DNA of 64,000 nucleotides from QZKY01 sp942492925. GTDB lineage: Bacteria > Pseudomonadota > Gammaproteobacteria > Burkholderiales > Burkholderiaceae_D. The notes below the pieces were generated by a model. That model was given only the letters and a program-made list of their open reading frames with translations, ran no database searches and was not told the DNA's origin. Every line of letters begins with the position of its first letter. The stretch's first letter is position 1. The position numbers and the translations under genes were made by a program. The stretch is from NCBI GenBank assembly GCA_942492925.1, contig OW818641.1, forward strand, positions 1,426,001 through 1,490,000, read 5' to 3'. Below are positions 34,334-43,391 of the stretch, piece by piece.

Positions 34334-34540
34334 TCACGATTTTTTGCGGATGTATCCCTGCGTGATCAGTTCGTTCAAGCTTTCTTCATTCAAACCGAAC
34401 GGGGCAACTGCCTGAAGTAATTTGTCTGACACTTTTTCGCCGTCAACCAAGACCAGCAAGGTGCGAAGCTTCAGCGGCAGGTGATATTTGCGCGTGGTGA
34501 TTTCTTCGCGCCCTTTTTCAGTTTTTTCGTAAATCGTCAT
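34334..34540 (-). CDS. Small protein of unknown function sharing a domain with the 15.3-kb protein
   Basis: 68 residues from the ATG at 34540 (MTIYEKTEKGREEITTRKYH); the frame extends to 34576 but the preceding residues are not family-like. It is a single predicted small alpha/beta or winged-helix-like fold: LPLKLRTLLVLVDG, then LNELITQGYIRKKS. By eye 12 of the first 27 aligned positions match the N terminus of the 176-residue protein at 15292-15822, including T-KG, R-Y-L and K-R-LL-LV. It lies alone between ldcA and nadA, opposite in strand to both. I do not recognise a named family. Function unknown. Confidence 0.75.
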   Translation of the reverse strand: MTIYEKTEKGREEITTRKYHLPLKLRTLLVLVDGEKVSDKLLQAVAPFGLNEESLNELITQGYIRKKS

Positions 34541-34693
34541 GGTCGTAAGTGTACGGTATGGCGCAGCGAATGGCATCTCTCTTTGATTCGTGTCATGCAG
34601 GGCTTACGGGAGACTTAAACTAAACGGGGAAAGTTCGATTTGGCCTGCTCGGAGTATACTCACGTATCTTGAGAGTCGCTTGATTTTTATCAC

Positions 34694-35806
34694 ATGCAAA
34701 TACCCGCAATCAAAACTGTCGAATATGAATTTCCCCAGATGGACATGGGCTCAAGTTGTACGGCCCGGGCTTGGGCGCGTGTGCCATCACCGCCGTCGCC
34801 AGAAGAAAAGGCGGAACTCAAAACGCGCATCAAGCGGCTGCTGAAAGAACGGGGAGCGGTGCTCGTCGCGCATTACTACGTCGATCCGGATGTGCAGGAT
34901 TTGGCCGATGAAACGGGAGGGTGCGTCGCGGACTCGCTGGAAATGGCACGCTTCGGACGCGACCATCCTGCCAAGACCTTGATTGTCGCGGGTGTGCGTT
35001 TTATGGGCGAGACAGCCAAGATTCTGAGTCCCGACAAGACCATTCTGATGCCGGATCTGGATGCAACCTGTTCGCTGGACCTGGGGTGTCCTGCCGACGA
35101 ATTTGCCGCATTTTGCGATGCGCATCCCGATCGCACGGTGGTGGTTTACGCGAACACCAGTGCTGCGGTGAAGGCGCGGGCCGACTGGATGGCGACTTCT
35201 TCCATCGGTTTGGAGATCGTTCGTTATCTTCATGCGCAAGGCAAGAAAATTTTGTGGGCACCGGACAAGCATTTGGGGTCGTATATCCAGAGTCAGACGG
35301 GTGCGGATATGCTGCTCTGGCAAGGCTCCTGTCTGGTGCATGACGAGTTCAAGGCCGTCGAGCTGGAGTTGCTCAAGAAAGAACATCCGAAGGCGAAGGT
35401 CTTGGTGCATCCGGAATCGCCCGCCGGTGTAGTAGCGCTGGCCGACGTGGTCGGGTCGACCTCGCAAATGGTGACGGCAACACAAACGCTGGATGCACGG
35501 GAATTTATCGTTGCGACCGAATCCGGGCTGTTCCACAAGATGAAACAGGCCGCGCCCGACAAGATTTTTATTGAGGCGCCCACGTCCGGCCATGGCGCAA
35601 CGTGCAAGAGTTGCACCCATTGTCCGTGGATGGCGATGAACTGTCTGGCCAATCTTGCCGCCGTGCTTGAAAAAGGCAACAACGAGGTTCATGTCGATCG
35701 TGAAATCGGCAAGAAGGCGATTACCTGCATTGATCGGATGCTGACGTTTGCTGCTGAATGCAAAGCAAAAGTCAATCAACCCTTTTCTGGACTGGGGCCG
35801 GCATGA
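34694..35806 (+). CDS. nadA: Quinolinate synthase A
   Basis: 370 residues. It condenses iminoaspartate with dihydroxyacetone phosphate to quinolinate in NAD synthesis. The three Cys that bind the [4Fe-4S] cluster are recognisable in ETGGCVADSLEMARF, in the central LDATCSLDLGCPADEF and in CKSCTHCPWMAMN. Substrate motifs VAHYYVDPDVQDLADE and HPESP are intact. nadC follows with an ATGA overlap; nadB is not in the window. Confidence 0.97.
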   Translation: MQIPAIKTVEYEFPQMDMGSSCTARAWARVPSPPSPEEKAELKTRIKRLLKERGAVLVAHYYVDPDVQDLADETGGCVADSLEMARFGRDHPAKTLIVAGVRFMGETAKILSPDKTILMPDLDATCSLDLGCPADEFAAFCDAHPDRTVVVYANTSAAVKARADWMATSSIGLEIVRYLHAQGKKILWAPDKHLGSYIQSQTGADMLLWQGSCLVHDEFKAVELELLKKEHPKAKVLVHPESPAGVVALADVVGSTSQMVTATQTLDAREFIVATESGLFHKMKQAAPDKIFIEAPTSGHGATCKSCTHCPWMAMNCLANLAAVLEKGNNEVHVDREIGKKAITCIDRMLTFAAECKAKVNQPFSGLGPA

Positions 35807-36669
35807 GCAATCTGATCAATCCTTTTGCGCCACTGGATACGGGCCTGCAAACCGCGCTCGCTGAAAACGTGCGAAGCGCTTTGGCAGAAGACATCGGTAC
35901 CGGAGATTTAACTGGAGAACTGATTCCCAAAGACAAGCGAGCCAAAGCCATGGTCAGTGTCCGTGAGGATGCCGTGATGTGTGGCGCGCCGTGGTTTGAG
36001 GCGGTGATGAAAGCGGTTGATCCGGATTTGCATCTCAACTGGCTGCATGCCGAAGGGGATCAATTGCATCCCAACATGCAAGTTTGCTGGATCGAAGGTC
36101 CTGCCCGATCATTGTTGACAGCAGAACGCAGTGCACTCAATTTTCTTCAGTTGCTGTCCGGCGTCGCCACACAAACCAGCAAATTCGTCCATCTGATTCG
36201 CGGAACCAAAGCTGTCGTGATGGATACGCGGAAAACGCTTCCCGGCTTGCGACAGGCTGAAAAATATGCGGTGCGCGTAGGCGGTGGGGCAAACCAGCGC
36301 ATGGCCTTGTATGACGGCATCTTGATCAAGGAAAACCATATTGCATCGGCGGGCGGCATTACGCCAGCGCTTAACGCAGCGCACACGCAACATCCCGATG
36401 TGCCCGTGCAAATTGAAGTGGAAACGCTGGCGCAACTGGAAGAAGCATTGGTAGCGCAGGCACAGTCCATTTTGCTCGACAACTTCCGTCTCGAAGATGT
36501 GCGCGAGGCCGTCAAAATCACGGCGGGGCGGGCATTGCTGGAAGTGTCCGGCGGCGTCAATATTTACAGTGTGCGTGCGATCGCTGAAACTGGCGTCAAT
36601 CGTATTTCGATCGGTATGCTGACAAAAGATGTGCACGCGACCGATTATTCCTTGCGGATCTTTGGCTGA
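35803..36669 (+). CDS. nadC: Nicotinate-nucleotide pyrophosphorylase (quinolinate phosphoribosyltransferase)
   Basis: 288 residues from the ATG at 35803, which overlaps the nadA stop. It makes nicotinate mononucleotide from quinolinate and PRPP. The N terminus ALAEDIGTGDLTGELIP, the active-site stretches DTRKTLPGLRQAEKYAVRVG and IKENHIASAGGI, and the C-terminal LEVSGGVNIYSVRAIAETGV are all standard. The annotated frame start at 35758 would overlap nadA deeply and is rejected. Confidence 0.97.
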   Translation: MSNLINPFAPLDTGLQTALAENVRSALAEDIGTGDLTGELIPKDKRAKAMVSVREDAVMCGAPWFEAVMKAVDPDLHLNWLHAEGDQLHPNMQVCWIEGPARSLLTAERSALNFLQLLSGVATQTSKFVHLIRGTKAVVMDTRKTLPGLRQAEKYAVRVGGGANQRMALYDGILIKENHIASAGGITPALNAAHTQHPDVPVQIEVETLAQLEEALVAQAQSILLDNFRLEDVREAVKITAGRALLEVSGGVNIYSVRAIAETGVNRISIGMLTKDVHATDYSLRIFG

Positions 36670-36894
36670 TCCCGCGTCCTCAAAAGCATGTTGTAACAGA
36701 ATGCAAACACGTCATCCCATTCACGAATCGTCCCGTTAATGGGGATAGGTGTTGCGCGGTCATTACAATTCATTACATTCAAGCCAATTTTTTATGATTA
36801 AAATTTGTTCATTCAGACAAATTCACGCTTGAATTGGATATGATTGACTGGTTAAGCATCCGCTTGCGCAACCTGTATTGATAAAGGAACGCTC

Positions 36895-38262
36895 ATGATG
36901 TCTCGAATCAAAAATATGGCGATATGCTTTGTTGCGCTGTTTTTCATCGCTTCAGCCGCCAATGCGCAATCGGTGCAATACGACCGTGCAACATTCTCGC
37001 AACCCGAACTGGAACAGATGCTTGCTCCCGTCGCGCTCTATCCGGATTCGCTGCTTTCTCACGTGTTGATGGCCGCAACGTATCCATCAGAAGTGGTGGA
37101 AGCCGCCTACTGGTTACGCGCCAATCCCGGTCTCCGAGGCGAAGATGCCATTCGCGCGGCAGAAGGCATGCAATGGGACATCAGCGTGAAATCCTTGCTC
37201 CCGTTCCCACATTTGCTGAACACGATGGAGTCGCGCTACGACTGGACGCAAAATCTGGGGAATGCGTTTCTGGGGCAACAAGCGCAAGTGATGGATACCG
37301 TTCAGGTCTTGCGTCACAGAGCCATGATGGCGGGTTATCTGCGTTCCGATAGTCATATCTCCGTGGCTCAGGATGGACAGCTCATCTCGATTTCGCCTGC
37401 GCAACCCACCATGGTTTATGTGCCTTACTACAATCCTCGCGTCGTTTATGGACACTGGCCGCAACCCGCGTATGCCCCGGTCATGTGGAATCCGTGGCCA
37501 GGCTATCCAGTCCGACCGCACTACGCTGGCTACAGTTGGTCACCTGTGGCGACGGTCATCACCGCTGGCGTGCTGTATGCGGTATTCGATTGGCACCGTC
37601 ACAATGTTTACCATCGTCCGTACGTGAGCTACTGGCAACGCCATCCTCACTACGATCACCACAGACATTACGGACCGCAACACCAGTGGCGCCATGATCC
37701 GAGACATCGCCGTGAAGTGCCTTATCGTCATCGTGCCGCCGAACAGCATTACGGCAAAGCTGCCCGAATCCACAACAGCAAGGTGGGACCGCGCCCGACA
37801 GCGCATGACATTCGCTCCGGCCGTCACACGGTTCATGCCGCTCCCAATGCACACAACCGGGGCAACGATCATCGCAAACTCGACAATCGCAAACCTGATA
37901 ATCGGCATGATGCCAGCGTACGTCATCCTAACGGTGCAGCGCGCGCTTCGGACCCCCGCTCCCATTCCGCCCCTCGCGGTGTAGCGCATGGTGTATATGG
38001 AACACAGCCTTCCGCGAATACTCGTTCGCACGATGGATCCAATCGCGCACAGGCGTCAGCCCATGTGCAAAAAAACCAGCGTGCAGAGAACAAGCCGCGC
38101 ACACCGGATCAGCATGCTGCGCCGACTCGCGGCAAAGACAATGATCATCGTGCATCATCAGCCAAGAGTAACGACAATCGTCGTGGCGACAGCGCCAAAA
38201 ATGGCGACAAGCGACGTCATGATGCTTCATCCAAAGATGATGACAAACGACATCGCGATTGA
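36895..38262 (+). CDS. Exported DUF3300 protein with a His-rich tail
   Basis: 455 residues. A signal peptide (about 1-24, ending SAANA) is followed by the DUF3300 domain (about 33-190; LEQMLAPVALYPDSLLSHVL, then WDISVKSLLPFPHLLNTMES). From about residue 215 the protein is extremely rich in His, Arg, Asn and Ser, with runs such as HRHNVYHRPYVSYWQRHPHY and a charged C-terminal tail. DUF3300 has no established function; the His-rich part could bind metal or polyanions (inference). It is a single-gene unit with a strong terminator after it. An AAGGA stands eight bases before the ATG. Confidence 0.88.
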   Translation: MMSRIKNMAICFVALFFIASAANAQSVQYDRATFSQPELEQMLAPVALYPDSLLSHVLMAATYPSEVVEAAYWLRANPGLRGEDAIRAAEGMQWDISVKSLLPFPHLLNTMESRYDWTQNLGNAFLGQQAQVMDTVQVLRHRAMMAGYLRSDSHISVAQDGQLISISPAQPTMVYVPYYNPRVVYGHWPQPAYAPVMWNPWPGYPVRPHYAGYSWSPVATVITAGVLYAVFDWHRHNVYHRPYVSYWQRHPHYDHHRHYGPQHQWRHDPRHRREVPYRHRAAEQHYGKAARIHNSKVGPRPTAHDIRSGRHTVHAAPNAHNRGNDHRKLDNRKPDNRHDASVRHPNGAARASDPRSHSAPRGVAHGVYGTQPSANTRSHDGSNRAQASAHVQKNQRAENKPRTPDQHAAPTRGKDNDHRASSAKSNDNRRGDSAKNGDKRRHDASSKDDDKRHRD

Positions 38263-38276
38263 TGCAATGCTTCACG

Positions 38277-38310
38277 AAAAAAGCCTCTCCAAACTGGAGA
38301 GGCTTTTTTT
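38277..38310. terminator. Bidirectional terminator after the DUF3300 gene
   Basis: A-run, stem AGCCTCTCC with GGAGAGGCT over a five-base loop, then a T-run of seven. It lies between the DUF3300 gene and the convergent aminotransferase gene and can serve both. Confidence 0.92.
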
Positions 38311-38340
38311 ATGCGGGGAATCCGAAAGGGAGGTATCGCT

Positions 38341-39555
38341 TTAAATGACTTGGGCGATGGCGTCGACCACCCGGTCGATATTGCGCGAGTTTAATGCGGC
38401 GACGCAAATGCGGCCCGTATCCACTGCGTAAATGGAAAATTCGTCGCGCAATCGTGCAACCTGTTCCTTCGTCAGGCCGGAATACGAGAACATGCCGTTT
38501 TGGCGCGTGACAAAACCAAAGTCTTTTCCGGGGACCTTCTGTTTGAGTTTTTCCACAAACTGTTGTCGCATCTCTCGAATGCGAACGCGCATGCCTGCCA
38601 GTTCGTCTTCCCATATCTTGCGCAATTCCGGCGTCGTCAATACCGTCGCAACCGTTTGGCCGCCTTGTGTGGGAGGATTGGAATAGTTGGTGCGAATCAC
38701 GCGTTTCAATTGCGAAAGCGCGCGCGCAATATCGTTTTCGGAAGAACCGACGATGCTCAGGGCGCCGGCACGCTCGCCGTAGAGCGAGAAAGATTTGGAA
38801 AAGGAATTCGACACGAACAAGGGACCGCCTGCATCGGCGAAACGTCGCACAACGCGGCCATCAGTTTCAATTCCTTCGGCAAAGCCTTGATACGCCATGT
38901 CGAGGAAGGGGATCAAGCCGCGTTCGAGAATGACCGGGATGACCTGTCCCCATTGGTCATCGGATAAATCCGCACCGGTGGGATTGTGGCAACAAGCGTG
39001 CAACAGCACGATCGCGCCCTTGGGCATCACCTTGAGTGCAGCGAGCATGGCGGTGAAATTCACCCCGCGCGTAGCCGCATCGTAGTAGGGATAGGTGTTG
39101 ACTTTGAACCCGGCTGCTTCAAATAGCGCCCGGTGGTTTTCCCAGCTGGGATCGCTGATCCAGACTTCGGATTGGGGGGTAAAGCGCTTGAGAAAGTCCG
39201 CGCCCAGTTTCAGGGCACCGGTGCCGCCGATGGCTTGGGCGGTGACCACACGTTTTTCCTTGACCACGGCGCTATCGGCGCCAAAAACCAGTTCCTGAAC
39301 GGCTTTATCGTAGGCGGGTAAGCCATCGATGGGCAAATAGGTGCGCGGCGCGGCTTTTTGCGCCATCATAGCCTCGGCTTTACGAACACATTCCAGCAGG
39401 GGAACGCGGCCGTTGTCATCGTAATAAACCCCAACGCCAAGATTGATTTTGTTCGGGTTTTTATCGGCGTTGAAGGCTTCGGTAATACCTAAAATCGGAT
39501 CGCGCGGCGCCATGGTAATGGCGTCGAAGAGGGTGTCAGCAAGAGTTTTGTTCAT
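38341..39555 (-). CDS. tyrB: Aromatic/aspartate aminotransferase (class I)
   Basis: 404 residues from the ATG at 39555 (MNKTLADTLFDAI). A PLP-dependent fold type I enzyme: NPNKINLGVGVYYDDNGRVP, HACCHNPTGADLS and SNSFSKSFSLYGERAGALSI with the Schiff-base Lys. The C-terminal RICVAALNSRNIDRVVDAI includes the substrate-carboxylate Arg. It belongs to the AspC/TyrB subgroup; whether aspartate or aromatic acids are preferred cannot be read from sequence with certainty. The longer frame to 39621 overlaps the divergent uvrB promoter region and is rejected. Confidence 0.92.
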   Translation of the reverse strand: MNKTLADTLFDAITMAPRDPILGITEAFNADKNPNKINLGVGVYYDDNGRVPLLECVRKAEAMMAQKAAPRTYLPIDGLPAYDKAVQELVFGADSAVVKEKRVVTAQAIGGTGALKLGADFLKRFTPQSEVWISDPSWENHRALFEAAGFKVNTYPYYDAATRGVNFTAMLAALKVMPKGAIVLLHACCHNPTGADLSDDQWGQVIPVILERGLIPFLDMAYQGFAEGIETDGRVVRRFADAGGPLFVSNSFSKSFSLYGERAGALSIVGSSENDIARALSQLKRVIRTNYSNPPTQGGQTVATVLTTPELRKIWEDELAGMRVRIREMRQQFVEKLKQKVPGKDFGFVTRQNGMFSYSGLTKEQVARLRDEFSIYAVDTGRICVAALNSRNIDRVVDAIAQVI

Positions 39556-39620
39556 CGTGATAGCATTCCAATTTACGCAATGACGCGCAACCTTGGAATA
39601 ATAGCAAAGGTTTGAAGGCA

Positions 39621-41705
39621 ATGGCAGAAATCGCGGGAAAAATAGACGAATCCCAATTTGTCGAATTCCCCAATTCCCCGTTCAAGTTGTACCAGCCTTT
39701 CCTCCCCTCTGGCGACCAGCCAGAGGCGATCGATCGGCTGGTGGAAGGGCTGAGTGACGGCCTGGCTTATCAAACTTTACTGGGGGTGACGGGGTCCGGC
39801 AAAACCTTCACGATGGCCAATGTCATTGCCCGAACGGGCCGTCCGGCGATTGTTTTTGCGCCCAACAAGACGCTGGCCGCGCAGTTGTATAGCGAATTTC
39901 GCGAGTTTTTCCCGGAAAACGCTGTCGAATACTTCGTCAGCTACTACGACTACTACCAGCCGGAAGCTTACGTGCCGCAACGGGATTTGTTCATCGAAAA
40001 AGACTCGTCGATCAACGAGCACATCGAGCAGATGCGGCTGTCGTGCACCAAGTCGTTGATGGAGCGGCGCGACGTGGTGATTGTGGCGACCGTTTCTGCG
40101 ATTTACGGCATCGGCAATCCGGATGAATATCATCAGATGATTCTGACGGTGCGCCAAGGCGACAAGGTAACGCAGCGCGATATCATTGCGCGCCTCATTC
40201 AGATGCAGTACAAGCGCAACGATGTGGATTTCGATCGCGGGACGTTCCGTGTCCGCGGCGATGTCATCGACATCTTTCCGGCGGAACATGCGGAACTGGC
40301 GGTGCGCGTCGATCTCTTTGACGACGAGATCGATAGTTTGCAATTATTCGATCCGCTGACTGGCAAAATCAGGCAGAAAATTCAACGATTTACCTTTTAT
40401 CCGGGCTCGCATTACGTGACGCCGCGCGAAACGGTATTGCGTGCGATTGAAACCATCAAAGATGAATTGCGAGTGCGTCTCGACTGGTTTCAGCACGAAA
40501 ACAAGCTGGTCGAAGCTCAGCGACTGGAACAACGTACGCGCTTCGATCTGGAAATGCTGGATCAAATTGGATTTACCAAGGGCATTGAAAACTATTCGCG
40601 CCATTTGAGCGGCGGCAAACCCGGCGAACCGCCGCCGACATTGGTGGATTACTTGCCCAAAGATGCGCTGATGTTTCTCGATGAATCGCACGTGCTGATC
40701 GGACAGCTCAACGGCATGTACAACGGCGACCGGTCTCGCAAGGTGAACCTCGTCGATTACGGTTTCCGGCTGCCTTCTGCGCTGGATAATCGTCCGCTGC
40801 GCTTCGATGAATTTGAAAATCGGATGCGTCAGACGGTCTTCGTCTCCGCTACACCCGCCAATTACGAAGCCGAACACGCCGGGCAGGTGGTAGAACAATT
40901 GGTGCGCCCGACCGGACTGGTGGATCCTGAAATCATCGTGCGGCCTGCCAGCACGCAAGTAGACGATTTGATGAATGAAATCCGCAAACGCGTGAATGCG
41001 GATGAACGCGTGCTGGTGACCACGCTCACCAAGCGGATGTCCGAACAACTCACCGATTTCTTCACTGAAAACGGGATCAAGGTGCGTTACTTGCACAGCG
41101 ATATCGACACGGTTGAGCGCGTCGAGATTTTGCGCGATTTGCGCTTGGGTACTTTCGACGTGCTGGTTGGCATCAACCTGTTACGCGAAGGTCTGGATAT
41201 TCCGGAAGTCTCGCTGGTGGCGATTCTGGATGCAGATAAGGAAGGGTTTCTGCGTTCGGAACGCAGTCTGATTCAAACCATTGGACGCGCCGCGCGCAAT
41301 CTGCATGGCACCGCTATTTTGTATGCGGATCGCATCACCGACTCCATGAAACGGGCGATTGATGAAACGGAACGCCGTCGCACGAAACAGATGGCGTTCA
41401 ATAAACTCCACAACATCACGCCGACGACCATCGTGAAGGGCATCAAGGACATGATTGATGTCTATAGCGTAGACGATGCACGCGACGTGCTGCAGGTAGC
41501 GCAAGAGACGGCGAAGTATGAAGCGATGACCGAGAAACAAATTAGCAAGGAGATCAAACGTCTCGAAAAAGAAATGCACGAACACGCCAAGAATCTGGAA
41601 TTTGAGGAAGCGGCGCAGGCGAGGGACGCCTTGAAAAAACTCAAGGAAATGCTTTTTGGCGCCGCCTTGCCGGACAATGTCACCGCCTTATGGAAAAAAA
41701 CTTGA
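39621..41705 (+). CDS. uvrB: Excinuclease ABC subunit B
   Basis: 694 residues from the ATG at 39621, with GAAGG upstream; an in-frame TTG at 39612 is rejected. UvrB is the damage-verifying helicase-like subunit of nucleotide excision repair. Walker A GVTGSGKTF is at about 55-63, the beta-hairpin carries YYDYYQPEAYVPQRDLFIEK, helicase motif VI appears as QTIGRAARNLHG, and a C-terminal UVR motif (EKEMHEHAKNLEFEEAAQAR) binds UvrC. Divergent from the aminotransferase gene across 65 bases. I saw no LexA box there. Confidence 0.98.
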   Translation: MAEIAGKIDESQFVEFPNSPFKLYQPFLPSGDQPEAIDRLVEGLSDGLAYQTLLGVTGSGKTFTMANVIARTGRPAIVFAPNKTLAAQLYSEFREFFPENAVEYFVSYYDYYQPEAYVPQRDLFIEKDSSINEHIEQMRLSCTKSLMERRDVVIVATVSAIYGIGNPDEYHQMILTVRQGDKVTQRDIIARLIQMQYKRNDVDFDRGTFRVRGDVIDIFPAEHAELAVRVDLFDDEIDSLQLFDPLTGKIRQKIQRFTFYPGSHYVTPRETVLRAIETIKDELRVRLDWFQHENKLVEAQRLEQRTRFDLEMLDQIGFTKGIENYSRHLSGGKPGEPPPTLVDYLPKDALMFLDESHVLIGQLNGMYNGDRSRKVNLVDYGFRLPSALDNRPLRFDEFENRMRQTVFVSATPANYEAEHAGQVVEQLVRPTGLVDPEIIVRPASTQVDDLMNEIRKRVNADERVLVTTLTKRMSEQLTDFFTENGIKVRYLHSDIDTVERVEILRDLRLGTFDVLVGINLLREGLDIPEVSLVAILDADKEGFLRSERSLIQTIGRAARNLHGTAILYADRITDSMKRAIDETERRRTKQMAFNKLHNITPTTIVKGIKDMIDVYSVDDARDVLQVAQETAKYEAMTEKQISKEIKRLEKEMHEHAKNLEFEEAAQARDALKKLKEMLFGAALPDNVTALWKKT

Positions 41706-41776
41706 GCGTACAGGCTACATTTTTCTGATTTTCTTCCGATAAAAGAAGGATAGACACCTTTATTGTTCGGGAGGAA

Positions 41777-42319
41777 ATGATGCCCACCACTGTCAACCTC
41801 AATACACCTGCCGCCAAAACGGAACGCTCTTCTGTTTCTGTGAGCGAGACGCAGGTTAATCAACGTACGCAACAAAATGCAGCCATTCTGCAGGCTTCAC
41901 TGGAAGTGTCGATTGGCGCCAAGAATGAACCCTTGGCCTTGCTCTACAAGTCAGCCATTGACGGTCTGAACGAGGTTTTGAAGGCGGATCTAGGTGAGAA
42001 TGCCATTCAAAACGCCATGTCGCAGGATAATTCGTCGGAAGGCACCGCCGGTAGAATTGTTTCCTTATCAACTGGCTTTTTCGAAGCGTATAAAACACAG
42101 CACACTGGTGAAGATCCGGAAACGGTTCTGCAAAACTTCATGAGCACTATCCGATCCGGATTTGAAAAGGGGTATCAGGAAGCTGTCGACATTTTGGAAG
42201 GCCTCCAAGTTTTTGAAGGTAATATCGCCACCGACATTCAAAAAACTTACGATTTGGTCTTGCAAGGATATGCTGATTTTGAGAGTGCGCAATTGGCCGC
42301 AATCCGTGACGCGGCTTGA
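41777..42319 (+). CDS. DUF5610 domain protein
   Basis: 180 residues, no signal peptide. The segment from about 60 to 175 matches DUF5610 (GRIVSLSTGFFEAYKTQH, then GFEKGYQEAVDILEGLQVFE and IQKTYDLVLQGYADFESAQL). Predicted largely helical with a disordered polar N terminus. Function unknown; family members are often found in motile gammaproteobacteria and betaproteobacteria. A GGGAGG ribosome site precedes the ATG pair at 41777/41780. It stands between uvrB and the Ung-like gene. Confidence 0.85.
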   Translation: MMPTTVNLNTPAAKTERSSVSVSETQVNQRTQQNAAILQASLEVSIGAKNEPLALLYKSAIDGLNEVLKADLGENAIQNAMSQDNSSEGTAGRIVSLSTGFFEAYKTQHTGEDPETVLQNFMSTIRSGFEKGYQEAVDILEGLQVFEGNIATDIQKTYDLVLQGYADFESAQLAAIRDAA

Positions 42320-42457
42320 TGCCTGAATTGTCTGGTGTATCCGCCTTCAACGGCGGGCGCCGACATGTTTCATTCTGGCGTATGCAGTCAAGCGGCGCAA
42401 ATCTGTCGCAAAAGTCGTCGCACGCGATACAATTCGCGCGAACAGCTTATTTCTTCG

Positions 42458-43249
42458 ATGACTGACACCTTTCCTTCTTCCATCCGCCATGCTATTTCAC
42501 TGGCGCATCCCAGTTGGCATGACTGCCTGTGTTCGGGGCTGGAAGCGGTCGTGCGGGCCAATGCGGATTATCTGGCGTCCTTGTGCCAGACCGATTATTT
42601 ACCCAATAACGACCGGTTATTCGCCGCCTTTTCACAACCACTTGGCGCTGTGCGCTACATTCTGGTTGGCGAAGGCCCATACCCGAGGCCGGAAAGTGCG
42701 AGCGGATTATGCTTCATGGATGGGGCGGTCAAAGAACTCTGGTCGGAAAACGGCTTGTCCAAGCGAGTGAACCGCGCCACGTCGCTGCGGAATTTCATGA
42801 AAATGCTGCTGGTGGCGGACGGTCGTTTGCATGTTTCGCAAACAACGGGCGGTGCGCTTGCAGACATCGCGAAGCAGGCACAAGATCCCGGATCATCCCA
42901 AATTCAGACGTTGTCCGACTTGCAGGAGAATCTTCTGCGACACGGTTTTCTGTTGCTTAATGCCACGCTTGTCTACCGTTCTGAGGTGCCGCCGATCAAG
43001 GAATCGCGCGCATGGGAACCATTTTTAGAGGTGGTGTTGCAGACCTTGGCCGCCCGCGCGGTTCAAAGCAAAAAAGCCCTGCCTCGGCTCGTCTTGTGGG
43101 GGAAAATTGCGGAACGTTTATGCAAGGTGCCAGCGTCGGCTTCTTTCCCGCAAACCTTTTCGGAGCATCCGTACAACCTGTCGTTTATTGGTAATGCCGT
43201 TATGCAAGAATTGTTTGGCCCCATGACCTTACTCAACAAACCGATGTAA
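42458..43249 (+). CDS. Divergent uracil-DNA-glycosylase-like protein
   Basis: 263 residues from the ATG at 42458 (MTDTFPSSIRHAISLAHPSW). The overall Ung pattern is seen: VRYILVGEGPYPRPESASGL parallels the Ung motif around GQDPYHGPGQAHGL; LLLNATLVYR parallels LLNTVLTV; SEHPYNLSF parallels PHPSPLSA. But the catalytic water-activating Asp of GQDPYH is Gly (GEGPYP, residues 71-76) and the adjacent His is Pro. The His of the second motif is kept (residue 237). It may be a non-catalytic or differently active relative, or have another substrate. The longer frame to 42335 lacks support. Real gene; biochemical role uncertain. Confidence 0.8.
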   Translation: MTDTFPSSIRHAISLAHPSWHDCLCSGLEAVVRANADYLASLCQTDYLPNNDRLFAAFSQPLGAVRYILVGEGPYPRPESASGLCFMDGAVKELWSENGLSKRVNRATSLRNFMKMLLVADGRLHVSQTTGGALADIAKQAQDPGSSQIQTLSDLQENLLRHGFLLLNATLVYRSEVPPIKESRAWEPFLEVVLQTLAARAVQSKKALPRLVLWGKIAERLCKVPASASFPQTFSEHPYNLSFIGNAVMQELFGPMTLLNKPM

Positions 43250-43284
43250 AACATACAAATTTGTGGGGCTACCCAACATTGACA

Positions 43285-43313
43285 TTGCAATATCAGGTGT
43301 TGCTGTGTAGTAT
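43285..43313 (+). promoter_or_regulatory. Putative sigma-70 promoter of the PP2C gene
   Basis: TTGCAA (43285-43290), a 17-base spacer and TAGTAT (43308-43313) lie about 80 bases before the PP2C ATG. A second -35-like TTGACA is at 43279 but has no well-spaced -10. Confidence 0.45.
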
Positions 43314-43391
43314 CAAATTTCGTCGTTTTGTAGCGGTATGGCTCTCATAAGCGCGCTTTTCCCAACATACGTCTAACCTTATATCCTTTTC

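Noticed and set aside
40344..41096. Minus-strand frames over uvrB (also 39777-40343)
   Set aside because: Shadow frames of a highly conserved gene.
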